Assembly (NCBI RefSeq): GCF_003315195.1
Contig: NZ_QNRV01000007.1
Location: 1 to 64,000 of the forward strand
Reading direction: 5' to 3'
Source of the DNA: Sutterella wadsworthensis
GTDB lineage: Bacteria; Pseudomonadota; Gammaproteobacteria; Burkholderiales; Burkholderiaceae_F
DNA length: 64,000 bases
In this document: in pieces, positions 26,015 to 33,631 of the stretch
How positions within the stretch are numbered: position 1 is the first letter of the stretch
Layout: the number at the start of each line of letters is the position of its first letter
The notes under the pieces: generated by a model
What the model saw: the letters and a program-made list of their open reading frames with translations, nothing else
What the model was told of the DNA's origin: nothing
Databases searched by the model: none
Made by a program: the position numbers and the translations under genes

Positions 26015-27874
26015 TCACTTGACCTCACGAATGGAATAAAAGACATTGCTGAGCGGGATGCGGAAGGCGGCTTGATGCCGCTCCACTCCCCGCGCAACAG
26101 TTTGAAGAAATTCATTGCGCGCTTGTTCGACGTCAACGCTGCGTCGGCGAGCCTCGCGTTCGAAGAGCCGCGTGGTGTTGTAGTAGAGCCGGCTGCGCCA
26201 CATGCTTGCAGCGGGATTGCGCGTGTCTGCGGACATGTCGAGGATTTCAAAGAGCCCGTACATGTATGCAGTCGTCACCCCATATTCATCGACGGCTCGC
26301 CGCAGGAACGCTTCGAGATCATGGAGTGCCTGCAGGTCTTTCCACTCGACAATGTTTGCGAAAAGCGCAAGGCGATTTTTCCCTGCAGACTTTGCATCGC
26401 CCAGTGCCTCTTCGGCGAGCTGCGACAAAGTCTTCGCTGGTACGGCGGGTTTGGTCATTACGAGCCCTGCAGAGAAGTGAATCTCTGGGTTCTCAGCAAC
26501 GTACGCATCGAAATCCTGCTTGAGGCGCGCCGCGAGCTGCTGCATTTCGTGCCAGGGCCCGATCATGAAGAAATCGTCGCCCCCCGCAAAGACGGTGTAG
26601 ACGTTGCGGTATGACTGAGCGCAAATCAGCGGCAGCCACGTCGAGAAGAAGCCGTTCATCTTGCGCGAGAGCTCAGCAGTCTTCGCGAAATTGAGTGTGC
26701 GGCGCTTTGCCGGATCGCGGTCTTCATGCACAAGTCCGCGCCGGAAGATAAGTCCGAGGTTATCGACGTCGCCCTTGAGCGTCATAACCGCGCGGACACC
26801 GTGTCCGTCTCGGTGGTCTGCAGACGCTAGGTCTTCAAATGTTTTAACTTCCCCGAGCCGGCCGCGGCCGACTGTTTCACCCCGAGCGTCTGTCAGATCT
26901 GTCTCTTCGAAGTGCGGCACGTAGCCGTTAATTGCTCGGCGGGCGAAGCCCTTCCAGAGCACTTCGTCTTCGGACCCCGGAAGTGCGAAATCCCAGCAGC
27001 GCAGGAGATCGCCCGAGCGCACAAGCGCTTCAATGCGCTTATCTGCGCCAGGCCTCTGAGCGAAGGCCGCGCGATAGCCAAAGATCGGCATTTCGCACAC
27101 TAGAAGCGATTCGGACGACTGAACTTCCGCCGTTTCTTTCAAAATCAGCAGATGCTCATGCTTCGTGAGCGCACGGCCGATGAGAATTTGATCGCGCGAG
27201 AGAGCGCAGGAGGTTCCGTCGGCCAAACCATCGGCCGGCAGTTTTGCCTGCCATCGGCACACCCCGTGCTGGAAATCGGCGTTGAGCACGACTTCCTTTC
27301 GCTCAGCAAGATCAAAGCGCTGAAATTTAGCGCTTTCCATATCCGCAAAGAGTCGATCGAGCAGGTCGCCGTAGCGCTTGGCGGTGAAGTCCCTGCTGGA
27401 GGCCTCGGTTGACACCAGTCCGACACTGCAGGTGGCAAACGCATGATCAACAAACCATGCGTTAAGCTCGCGGCGCACTTGGTCGAGCGCTTCAGCCGAC
27501 GCTGCCGTATTCGGCGCAACGATCAGGAACTTGCCCGCAGCATTGATGATGAGGCTGGTCGGCGGAAGTGAGAGCGCTTCGAGCACTTTAAGCGCCGCCA
27601 GTTCACAGATGAGCGACACGTCAAAAGACCGCCCGCGGAGCACCTTCGCAGAATTTTTGTTTGTTTCGGCGCCTTCGCTGAAGATAAAGTCCTGAATGCC
27701 GAAGAAGTCGCCTTGAATGAGGAGAAATTTCGCTTTGTCCTCCTCAGCAAGGGATCTCAGGCGCTCTCCTGCGGCACTGTCCGTTTCGCCCCGCACCTCG
27801 TGCCATCGCCAAAGCGCCGTAGCAAGCGCCGCCGTCGTCTTGGCATGATCGTAGAGCGATACGTCGGGCTTCAC
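26015..27874 (-). CDS. csm1: Cas10/Csm1, C-terminal part (Palm domains, GGDD)
   Basis: 619 aa read from a GTG at 27874. It begins KPDVSLYDHAKTTAALA, which in other Csm1 proteins lies inside the protein, after the HD region. Palm 1 is around residue 366 (LKGDVDNLGLIF). The polymerase motif AGGDDFFMI is near residue 430 and complete, so cyclic oligoadenylate synthesis from ATP is predicted. The gene start overlaps the stop of the N-terminal piece by 4 nt (GTGA). Either the two pieces are separate, coupled polypeptides, or one frameshift has split one gene. Central signalling subunit of the Csm complex. Confidence 0.92.
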   Translation of the reverse strand: MKPDVSLYDHAKTTAALATALWRWHEVRGETDSAAGERLRSLAEEDKAKFLLIQGDFFGIQDFIFSEGAETNKNSAKVLRGRSFDVSLICELAALKVLEALSLPPTSLIINAAGKFLIVAPNTAASAEALDQVRRELNAWFVDHAFATCSVGLVSTEASSRDFTAKRYGDLLDRLFADMESAKFQRFDLAERKEVVLNADFQHGVCRWQAKLPADGLADGTSCALSRDQILIGRALTKHEHLLILKETAEVQSSESLLVCEMPIFGYRAAFAQRPGADKRIEALVRSGDLLRCWDFALPGSEDEVLWKGFARRAINGYVPHFEETDLTDARGETVGRGRLGEVKTFEDLASADHRDGHGVRAVMTLKGDVDNLGLIFRRGLVHEDRDPAKRRTLNFAKTAELSRKMNGFFSTWLPLICAQSYRNVYTVFAGGDDFFMIGPWHEMQQLAARLKQDFDAYVAENPEIHFSAGLVMTKPAVPAKTLSQLAEEALGDAKSAGKNRLALFANIVEWKDLQALHDLEAFLRRAVDEYGVTTAYMYGLFEILDMSADTRNPAASMWRSRLYYNTTRLFEREARRRSVDVEQARNEFLQTVARGVERHQAAFRIPLSNVFYSIREVK

Positions 27875-28548
27875 GCCGCTTTCGGCAAAAACGGTATTGC
27901 ATGGGTATAGGTGAGCAACAGTGTGTCAAAGGCATCGAGCCAAAGCGGCCATTGACTGGTGAAGCTGCCCGCAACAGCATCGACGCTGCTTTTACGGAGC
28001 GCTTCTGAGAATGCTCTCCACAGTTGAGCGTATTCATCCGAGGCCGCCGCGTCCGTGCGGGGTTCAGACTCAGCAAGACTCACTGGGAAAAGCGACTTCG
28101 GTGTGAGGGGCTGAAGGGCATAGCACTTCTTCAGCGCCTTGGCGGAAAGTGTTCGGCCTGGCTCACTAATCGAAACCTCTTCGAAAAGAGCGCGCAGCCG
28201 CGTACGCAGAGGGTTCTGCACCTTGGCACTCTTTCCCTCGTCGTCATAGAGCTCACGCTCAAAACCCGCCGACAGGCGCCCTGCCGTGGCAACGACTGAC
28301 TGCAGGAAGGTTTCTGGCCGCTGCAGATGTGTGACAACCTTTTCAAGCGTTTCGCCATTCACCTCATCCGATCCCTGCGGACTGAAGGGAGCTGTCTCGC
28401 CCTCGAGGACCGGTGCGCGGCCGAGAATGCTGCGCAGCGCATCCGCCGGGCTTTCTCCCTTAAGGTTCGCACGTTGAAACAACGTGTCAAGGTTATAAAT
28501 TAAGCCTGCGAAGGCAACGCGGCAAGAATCGTTCAGAAGACTGTCCAT
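27871..28548 (-). CDS. csm1: Cas10/Csm1, N-terminal part with degenerate HD motif
   Basis: 225 aa from the ATG at 28548 (an ATG at 28554 is also possible). MDSLLNDSCRVAFAGLIYNLDTLFQRA aligns by eye with the Csm1 start, where one expects LLHDIGK; here the His-Asp pair is replaced by Tyr-Asn, so single-strand DNase activity should be lost. The C-terminal end WLDAFDTLLLTYTHAIPF stops at a TGA. Adding one T to the T5 run at 27891-27887 would fuse the frame to the next piece, giving THAIPFFAESGVKPDVSLYDH, as in intact Csm1. A TATAAA at 28649-28644 may be part of an internal promoter. Confidence 0.85.
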   Translation of the reverse strand: MDSLLNDSCRVAFAGLIYNLDTLFQRANLKGESPADALRSILGRAPVLEGETAPFSPQGSDEVNGETLEKVVTHLQRPETFLQSVVATAGRLSAGFERELYDDEGKSAKVQNPLRTRLRALFEEVSISEPGRTLSAKALKKCYALQPLTPKSLFPVSLAESEPRTDAAASDEYAQLWRAFSEALRKSSVDAVAGSFTSQWPLWLDAFDTLLLTYTHAIPFLPKAA

Positions 28549-28680
28549 ATGCATGCGCTTTGAAAAATTCAGGTATGACTCAATGTCCGCGCCGCTCTGA
28601 AGCTGAACCAGGACGTCGCAGGTTTAAGAAGTGTTTACTAGAGTTTATACCAGTTGATATACTTTTTTTGCGTCAGTTAT

Positions 28681-29778
28681 TTACACTCGAATCAGTTCAG
28701 GAGCCGTCACGAGCTCATAGCACGTTTTGGGTCTGCGGCCAATCGTTTCGATCCGATAGTGTCGGCTGTCGCGTTCTCCGAGCTTAGCGCGAAGCGCCTT
28801 ATTCACCTGAGTGCGCTTTTCCTGAATATATTTGAGGAAGTATTCAGGAGTTTTGACAGTTTTACAGGCTGCTTCGTATTCGGCCGATCCAGTAGAAACG
28901 ACACGACGGTAGATCTTCAGAAACTCCTCGGCCTGGGCATTTTCGCCTGCCCGGACGGGTTCGAGTCTTCTCCAGCGCCGTTCGGCAAACCACCACAGCA
29001 CGGCAAAAAGAGCCGGAGCGAGCTTCACCGGGGTCGTTCCGCAAATGACGGTGCGTTCCTCTGCAACAAAGCTCAGTGAATGCACCGGCACCACCTCGCT
29101 CTGAGCTGCCAGTACGGTTTCACCGTATCCGGCCTGGCCGGTAACGAGCGCGTCTGGAAGGCCGCTGCGCAGTCTGATCAGCGGGATGTCGGCGAGCATC
29201 ACTTTGGCCGTGCTCACATCGAGCGGCTCACCAGCAGGCGAAAAAATCGTTTTGGGCGACTGCGAAGGATAAAAGAAGTCACGGTTGTTCTCGAAGGGTT
29301 CGGAGACCAGTACGTGCGAGAGGCTGTCTTGTTCGCGCCCAAAAAGAGAGAGCGCATAGCCGATGAAGAAACTCATCGTCTTGCGGCCGCCCGCAAGCGA
29401 CACCCAGATCTGAGTCTTGTCATCCTGCGCAAAGGATCGAATCAATCCGACAATGAGGTCAGCCGCAGCCGTATTCTCTTCGGGCGTGCGGATGTCGGGG
29501 ATCTCTGCGCCCTCGGCATCGTGAATGACATGGATCATCGAGGCATCGAATTTGATCTGACCGCAGAGGCTGAAGTCTCTGCAGAAGGCATGAAACTGCC
29601 CTGTTTGAGAGTCCAGCAGATCTCGGACAGCTCGGTTGCGGCCGTTCGAAGTTGTAATGAGATGGATTTCAGTCGGCGCTTCGCCTTTTTCTTGAAGCAG
29701 TGCGTAAAGCGTCTCTGTTACGACTTGAGGCGTCATGCCGACCACGGCGACAAAGATGCGTCGAGGATATTTCATCAT
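28681..29778 (-). CDS. CARF protein of the Cas_NE0113 family with C-terminal winged-helix-like region
   Basis: 365 aa. Residues 1-220 match the NE0113 pattern: RRIFVAVVGMTPQVVTETLYALL, EIHLITTSNGRNRA, IWVSLAGGRKTMSFFIGYALSLFG. This is a CARF domain expected to bind cyclic oligoadenylate; database entries of this family are labelled Csm6-type or ring nuclease. Residues about 240-365 (PALFAVLWWFAERR; VNKALRAKLGERDSRHYRIETIGRRP) look like a winged helix. I see no RX4-6H HEPN motif, so it is not a standard Csm6 RNase. It may sense, degrade or regulate in response to the second messenger. Its ATG overlaps the stop of the Card1-like gene. Confidence 0.8.
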   Translation of the reverse strand: MMKYPRRIFVAVVGMTPQVVTETLYALLQEKGEAPTEIHLITTSNGRNRAVRDLLDSQTGQFHAFCRDFSLCGQIKFDASMIHVIHDAEGAEIPDIRTPEENTAAADLIVGLIRSFAQDDKTQIWVSLAGGRKTMSFFIGYALSLFGREQDSLSHVLVSEPFENNRDFFYPSQSPKTIFSPAGEPLDVSTAKVMLADIPLIRLRSGLPDALVTGQAGYGETVLAAQSEVVPVHSLSFVAEERTVICGTTPVKLAPALFAVLWWFAERRWRRLEPVRAGENAQAEEFLKIYRRVVSTGSAEYEAACKTVKTPEYFLKYIQEKRTQVNKALRAKLGERDSRHYRIETIGRRPKTCYELVTAPELIRV

Positions 29779-30938
29779 CTTTCCCCAGCAATGGCATTGC
29801 GAAGCTGATTTTTGAGGCTGCGGAGTCCTTCGCCGTGAATCACTTTGATGCCAACCGAATCGGCGCGCTTCTTTGCTTCATCATGAAGCTTGTGATAACT
29901 CACAAGAATAAGGGTCGTTTTCAGCCCGCCGAACTTCTTCAGCGTTTCAAGCTTGTAGACCACCGCTTTTGCCTCCTCAAGGTCATCGAGCCTGCTCGTC
30001 TTGCATTCAACAATGCAGAACCCGCCCTCATGCATGAAGGCGACATCAATTTCATTCTTCACCTTGTTCTTGACAACGAGGTTGGCCTGCGGGCGCAGGT
30101 TCATGGCGGCGAGCTGGCCGCAGACGTAGCGCTCTAACCAGCCGCCCGCGACGAAGAAGCGGTCGGCTTCAGACGGAAAGCTGAGGAGCCGCCCCTTGAA
30201 TGTGAGGTGACCGGCATCACAGAAGGACTCGCACAAGGTCTTTAAGGCTTCATCTTGGTCCGGTGAAAGCTTCGCTTCCTTGGGATCAATCTGCAGCACG
30301 CGCCTCTCTTGGGCTTCGGCTGCAAGCCAATTGAGCGTACTCAGAACGCTACGCTGACTCTGTTTGGAGATGAGGCTCTCAGCGAGCTGCTCCTCTTTAT
30401 AAGAGAGAGATGGCAGCTCTACCGCACCCGCTTCATATCCGTAAGCGGCAAGATAGGTCTTTAAGTTGAGCTTCACCGCAATAGGCGCGACAAATTCACG
30501 GCGATTCTCCTTGCCGCCGCGCAGGATGCTGATGACATTGTTCTGCACGTTAAGGTAAAAGGCCGGAAGACCTGCGTCATAGGCTCCCGTAAGCGCACCA
30601 AAAGCCATGAGCTTGGTGCCGCCCGTGACGTTAACAATGGGGTTGGACGACTCAAATTCAAAGGCAAGTTCAAAAACCAGGCTGCGTACCTCATTGTCGT
30701 CGTCGACCTTCTCTATCGACACGCGACGAATCTTCGTGGAAGGCGAAGCGGTACGCACAGCATACTCAAGCTGATCAGCTGCCTCCTTCATCGCTTTTGA
30801 AACGAATAAGACCACATGATCCGGCCGATAAAGGATGATGGGCCAAAAGTTTGCGGCAGCTTGTTCAGAAACAAGACAAAAATGCGTTCTGAACGCCTGA
30901 AAATCGACATTCGATCGGCTCTCGGCAGCGTTACCCAT
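29775..30938 (-). CDS. Card1/Can2-type CARF nuclease (DUF1887)
   Basis: 387 aa. The N-terminal half (VVLFVSKAMKEAADQLE; NPIVNVTGGTKLMAFGAL) is a CARF domain. The C-terminal half has GGWLERYVCGQLAAM and the nuclease core NEIDVAFMHEGGFCIVECKTSR: Glu, Asp and E-C-K of a PD-(D/E)XK site. Characterised Card1/Can2 enzymes are switched on by cyclic tetra-adenylate and cut single-stranded or nicked nucleic acid. With the Cas10 HD motif lost, this is the likely nuclease output of the locus. Start at 30938 chosen (AAGGA about 9 nt upstream); an ATG at 30980 has no usable ribosome site. Confidence 0.9.
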   Translation of the reverse strand: MGNAAESRSNVDFQAFRTHFCLVSEQAAANFWPIILYRPDHVVLFVSKAMKEAADQLEYAVRTASPSTKIRRVSIEKVDDDNEVRSLVFELAFEFESSNPIVNVTGGTKLMAFGALTGAYDAGLPAFYLNVQNNVISILRGGKENRREFVAPIAVKLNLKTYLAAYGYEAGAVELPSLSYKEEQLAESLISKQSQRSVLSTLNWLAAEAQERRVLQIDPKEAKLSPDQDEALKTLCESFCDAGHLTFKGRLLSFPSEADRFFVAGGWLERYVCGQLAAMNLRPQANLVVKNKVKNEIDVAFMHEGGFCIVECKTSRLDDLEEAKAVVYKLETLKKFGGLKTTLILVSYHKLHDEAKKRADSVGIKVIHGEGLRSLKNQLRNAIAGER

Positions 30939-30981
30939 GGACGACGTTCCTTCTGTAGACAAATTAATAATTGCGACCATC

Positions 30982-31209
30982 CTAGCGCATCACTGAGCGC
31001 TTTCCGCACCTCTGCTGCCTAGAAAAAACTCCGCTCTGAGGAGTGTTTTCAGCATAGGTTCGGGACACTTCCTCGGCAAGCGCACTGGGGCTCCAGTCGA
31101 TCCACGGGGGCAGATCAGCAAAATGTGCCGTCATGACGAATTCGGCTCTCCTGTTCAGCGTGAATACACTCTCGGCATTTGCTCGTTCGCGATTCAAATC
31201 CTCTGTCAT
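30982..31209 (-). CDS. 75-aa protein of unknown function in the CRISPR operon
   Basis: Starts at an ATG with an excellent ribosome site (AGGAGG, 8 nt). Sequence is hydrophilic, begins MTEDLNRERANAESVFTLN and has a middle FADLPPWIDWSPSALAEEV; the end is basic. No signal peptide, membrane segment or known motif. It lies between the S1-domain gene and the Card1-like gene on the same strand, 43 nt before the latter. I do not recognise it. Its size and place would suit an inhibitor, adaptor or toxin/antitoxin partner, but that is speculation. Confidence 0.65.
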   Translation of the reverse strand: MTEDLNRERANAESVFTLNRRAEFVMTAHFADLPPWIDWSPSALAEEVSRTYAENTPQSGVFSRQQRCGKRSVMR

Positions 31210-31263
31210 TTGCTGCCTCCTATCTAATAGTGAGATCCGCCGAAAGACTTTTTTGAAAACAAT

Positions 31264-32076
31264 TCATGCCGGCCAGACAGCCGAGAGTTCACTTTCTGAG
31301 CGGAAATCCACCGCAACCGCATCAGATCCGCGCCCGGTCAAGCCGAGTGTCTGACAGATGATCTTGTAGATTTGGGTGGAAAAGCCTCCGTCCATCGTCC
31401 ACTCACGCGAGGCATCCCAGGAATTCCTGAACTTCACGCGTCCGGCAATATGCGGATAGCGCGTTTGCAGATGATGACTGCGGATATAGAAGCTCAGATC
31501 GCCGCTCGAAGCGAAGTTCTTTGTACCGAGATCCTGCACGAGCAGCCGGAGTTCATTCGCTTCCATGGGATCCGAAATACCGTAGGCGCTTAAGAGCATA
31601 TTCAGGCGGGCCAATAGGCTCCCTGGTTTCGCTTTGATCGACGGATTAGGCGCCGTTGAGTGAGACGGCGTACTCAAAAGCGGAGAAATCGCTGTCGCCC
31701 AGCCCTTGCGCCAGTCTGTCCGCGCGGGCGAAGATGCCTCACTGACCTCGGTCGGGGAGGCGGGCGCCAGTTCGGCCTCTGGCGGCATTGCCGGCACGCA
31801 CTCTGACGACTTTGACACCTCTTTCACCACCGTCAAACGTCCGTTCAGGAGGTCATCGGGTGAAGCGAGCGTCTGAACAACGAACCACCCAAGGTACTTC
31901 CGGGGCAGCGGAGCATCCTCAGATTTGAGTACGCAGGCATTCGGCAGAAAGGCTTTGGATCCGTTGATCAACACCTCGTAGCCGCCGGCTTTCCGTCTAA
32001 TCACCCGGCCGTGGAGCGCGCAGCCCTGCTCTAAGGACCGTTCGAAAGCATTCAGGTCGCGGTGCGCAATGATCAT
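31264..32076 (-). CDS. S1-like OB-fold protein with unknown C-terminal domain
   Basis: 270 aa. Residues about 14-50 (QGCALHGRVIRRKAGGYEVLINGSKAFLP in two halves: GRVIRRKAGGYEV and NGSKAFLP) resemble an S1 RNA-binding domain. Residues about 85-155 are a Ser/Pro/Ala-rich linker. Residues about 155-260 form a separate domain (LARLNMLLSAYGISDP; FYIRSHHLQTRYPHIAGRVKF; FSTQIYKIICQTLGLTG) I cannot name. Ribosome site AAGGAG 9 nt before the ATG. Same strand and operon as the CARF and csm genes. Nucleic-acid binding is inferred from the OB-like part only. Confidence 0.75.
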   Translation of the reverse strand: MIIAHRDLNAFERSLEQGCALHGRVIRRKAGGYEVLINGSKAFLPNACVLKSEDAPLPRKYLGWFVVQTLASPDDLLNGRLTVVKEVSKSSECVPAMPPEAELAPASPTEVSEASSPARTDWRKGWATAISPLLSTPSHSTAPNPSIKAKPGSLLARLNMLLSAYGISDPMEANELRLLVQDLGTKNFASSGDLSFYIRSHHLQTRYPHIAGRVKFRNSWDASREWTMDGGFSTQIYKIICQTLGLTGRGSDAVAVDFRSESELSAVWPA

Positions 32077-32148
32077 GTATCTGACTCCTTCTGAAGCGGA
32101 AATGTGAAATCGATCTAAGGCTGAAGCAGCATGCGCAATTGTCGAGTC

Positions 32149-32794
32149 TCAGCGTTTGAGCTGTAGGGTACGAGCCGGGGCATCCATAGCAGTCTTTATA
32201 GATTCAGACGCAGACACGTCGTTTGAGAGCGTGAGTGTGGCCCAGCGGTCACCTGAGAGCGGCACCATGAACATGCGCACCTGCCAGACGGTTTGGGTAT
32301 CGACCTCTCCGCGTCTGAAATACAATATTTGAAGTGCCGAAATGCCATTGATTCGCTGTCGGCTGACAGATTCAAACCGCAGCAGATTCGGAATCATTCG
32401 AGGGTATACCGTACGGATCGCTTCGGAAACCCCGCGAAAGACCTCATCGTCACTCAGTGCATTCCTCACGTCTGCTGCGAACTCGCCACGCTGTGTTACA
32501 AATCGGATGAGCGCCTGCGGCGGTGCTGAAGGCTCCCGCATCACAAGGTGCCGCACCTTAGATGCAGACGAGCCCCCACCCTCCAGTCTTTGCCGACGCA
32601 GAAGGGCATCCGCCTGATCCGCAATTTGCTGCTTCTCGTTTGTATCGAGAGCTTGCCAATCCGCCGGCACAATGAAGTCGGCATCGGGACATGAGAACTG
32701 AGCCCAATCCTGAGCAGCCGCCCCTATGGACGCGATTACACCCTACGAAACAGATCCATCGCTTCAACCCGCCGAAGATTCCCAATACGTGCAT
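32149..32794 (-). pseudogene. Exported protein gene with a one-base frameshift in its signal peptide
   Basis: The last 173 codons (from about 32670) are open and protein-like: FIVPADWQALDTNEKQQIADQADALL, RINGISALQILYFRRGEVDT, LSGDRWATLTLSND. No start with a ribosome site precedes them in frame. The upstream ATG at 32794 overlaps the stop of the small membrane-protein gene (TAATG) but is in another frame. Removing one G from the GGG at 32743-32741 joins them into about 214 aa beginning with a typical signal peptide (KRWICFVGVIASIGAAAQ). So the gene looks broken, phase-variable or mis-sequenced. The product would be periplasmic. Family not recognised. Confidence 0.6.
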
Positions 32795-32976
32795 TACTTT
32801 GCATCCTTTCCGCCGGCCTTGAAGAGCTTCACGACGCCGTAGATGATCAGAATGAATACTAGTGCACCGATAGAACCCATCAACTTTTCCGCCAGAACGG
32901 CGCCGTTGCCGCTGCTAATACCGGATATGACGGAGACAATCACACCGCAAATTGCTAATCCTAGGAGTGTTTTCAT
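32794..32976 (-). CDS. Small two-helix membrane protein, 60 aa
   Basis: Residues about 4-24 and 36-53 are hydrophobic helices (LLGLAICGVIVSVISG; GALVFILIIYGVVKLF), ending in a short Lys-rich tail, so an inner-membrane hairpin is predicted. AGAGG lies 7 nt before the ATG. Its stop overlaps the start of the frameshifted exported-protein gene (TAATG), implying coupled translation. It is the first gene of the long leftward operon that leads into the type III CRISPR genes. Unrecognised; size and topology recall holin-like or toxin-like membrane effectors but also ordinary small membrane proteins. Confidence 0.65.
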   Translation of the reverse strand: MKTLLGLAICGVIVSVISGISSGNGAVLAEKLMGSIGALVFILIIYGVVKLFKAGGKDAK

Positions 32977-33334
32977 TTAATACCTCTTGACCATGAAAGT
33001 GAGGGAGAGAGAAGCCGCACTGGCCGGCATCGAGCAGAACCTGCGTCGCCGGAACGGAAACAACGTCCGGAGACCGAGCGGTAAGTCGTCGACGGACGAT
33101 GGGAGAAAGACTTTCCGCAGCAACGCAGTCCGCATTCTTCGCTTGGGCAGGAACCTGCGCCCGCCAAATAAGAGCGTTCGCCGGTATTCAGTGCGGCTGA
33201 AACGAATCCTAAGACGGAAGTTTTTTTCGTGAAGACTTCACAAATTTGCGGCCGCGAGCCACCGCAAATTTGTGAACCCCTCATCGTTCTCGGACATGTG
33301 CGACCATGGCGGTGACTGCAAGGAATGCGCCTCT
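32977..33334. promoter_or_regulatory. Divergent promoter region between effector and adaptation operons
   Basis: 358 nt between the leftward operon and cas2. It must drive both directions. The clearest element is the long inverted repeat at 33237-33276. Short frames here (for example 32973-33284 on -) lack support. No clear sigma-70 promoter was found by eye. Confidence 0.4.
33237..33276. repeat. Perfect 15-bp inverted repeat
   Basis: TTCACAAATTTGCGG (33237-33251) and CCGCAAATTTGTGAA (33262-33276) are exact complements around a 10-nt spacer. No U-tract follows on either strand, so it is not an obvious terminator. Its place, about 58 nt before cas2 and between divergent operons, suits an operator or a transcript-end hairpin. 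Confidence 0.7.
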
Positions 33335-33616
33335 ATGACCGCTCGACATCTTTTCCTCGTCCTCTACGACGTCAGCTCACCGAAGGCTTCAGCAAAGATC
33401 CGCAAGCACATCTCTGCCTACGCAGTAAGCGGGCAGAAGTCTTTCAAGGAATGCCTTCTTGACAATCGCGAACGTGCGCAGCTCGTCAGCGAGCTCAAGG
33501 CTGTCATGGATGAGAAAACGGACCGTATCCATTTCTTCGAGCTTGACCCGCGCCGACTGGCCGCCGCCGTCGGCAAAGTCCGCCGCAGTTCCATTGATCC
33601 GTTTCTCATTCTCTGA
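33335..33616 (+). CDS. cas2: Cas2 family protein (first copy)
   Basis: 93 aa. LFLVLYDVSSPKASAKIRKHI has the Asp of the Cas2 first strand; RIHFFELDPR matches the later strand of the ferredoxin fold. Start at 33335 is chosen by alignment to Cas2 starts (AAGGA 10 nt upstream); the frame is open further upstream. First gene of the rightward adaptation operon, 15 nt before cas1. It differs clearly from the second Cas2 at 34913, so the locus has two divergent Cas2 proteins. Confidence 0.82.
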   Translation: MTARHLFLVLYDVSSPKASAKIRKHISAYAVSGQKSFKECLLDNRERAQLVSELKAVMDEKTDRIHFFELDPRRLAAAVGKVRRSSIDPFLIL

Positions 33617-33631
33617 GGAGCCTCTTTATTT

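Noticed and set aside
32558-32794. 78-codon frame on - starting at the TAATG overlap
   Set aside because: After about 18 codons it becomes Cys/Gly-rich and unlike a protein, while the neighbouring frame is protein-like; better explained as a frameshifted start of the exported-protein gene.
32973-33284. 103-codon frame on - in the divergent region before the membrane-protein gene
   Set aside because: Cys/Ser/Arg-rich nonsense-like sequence, start inside the inverted repeat and no ribosome site.
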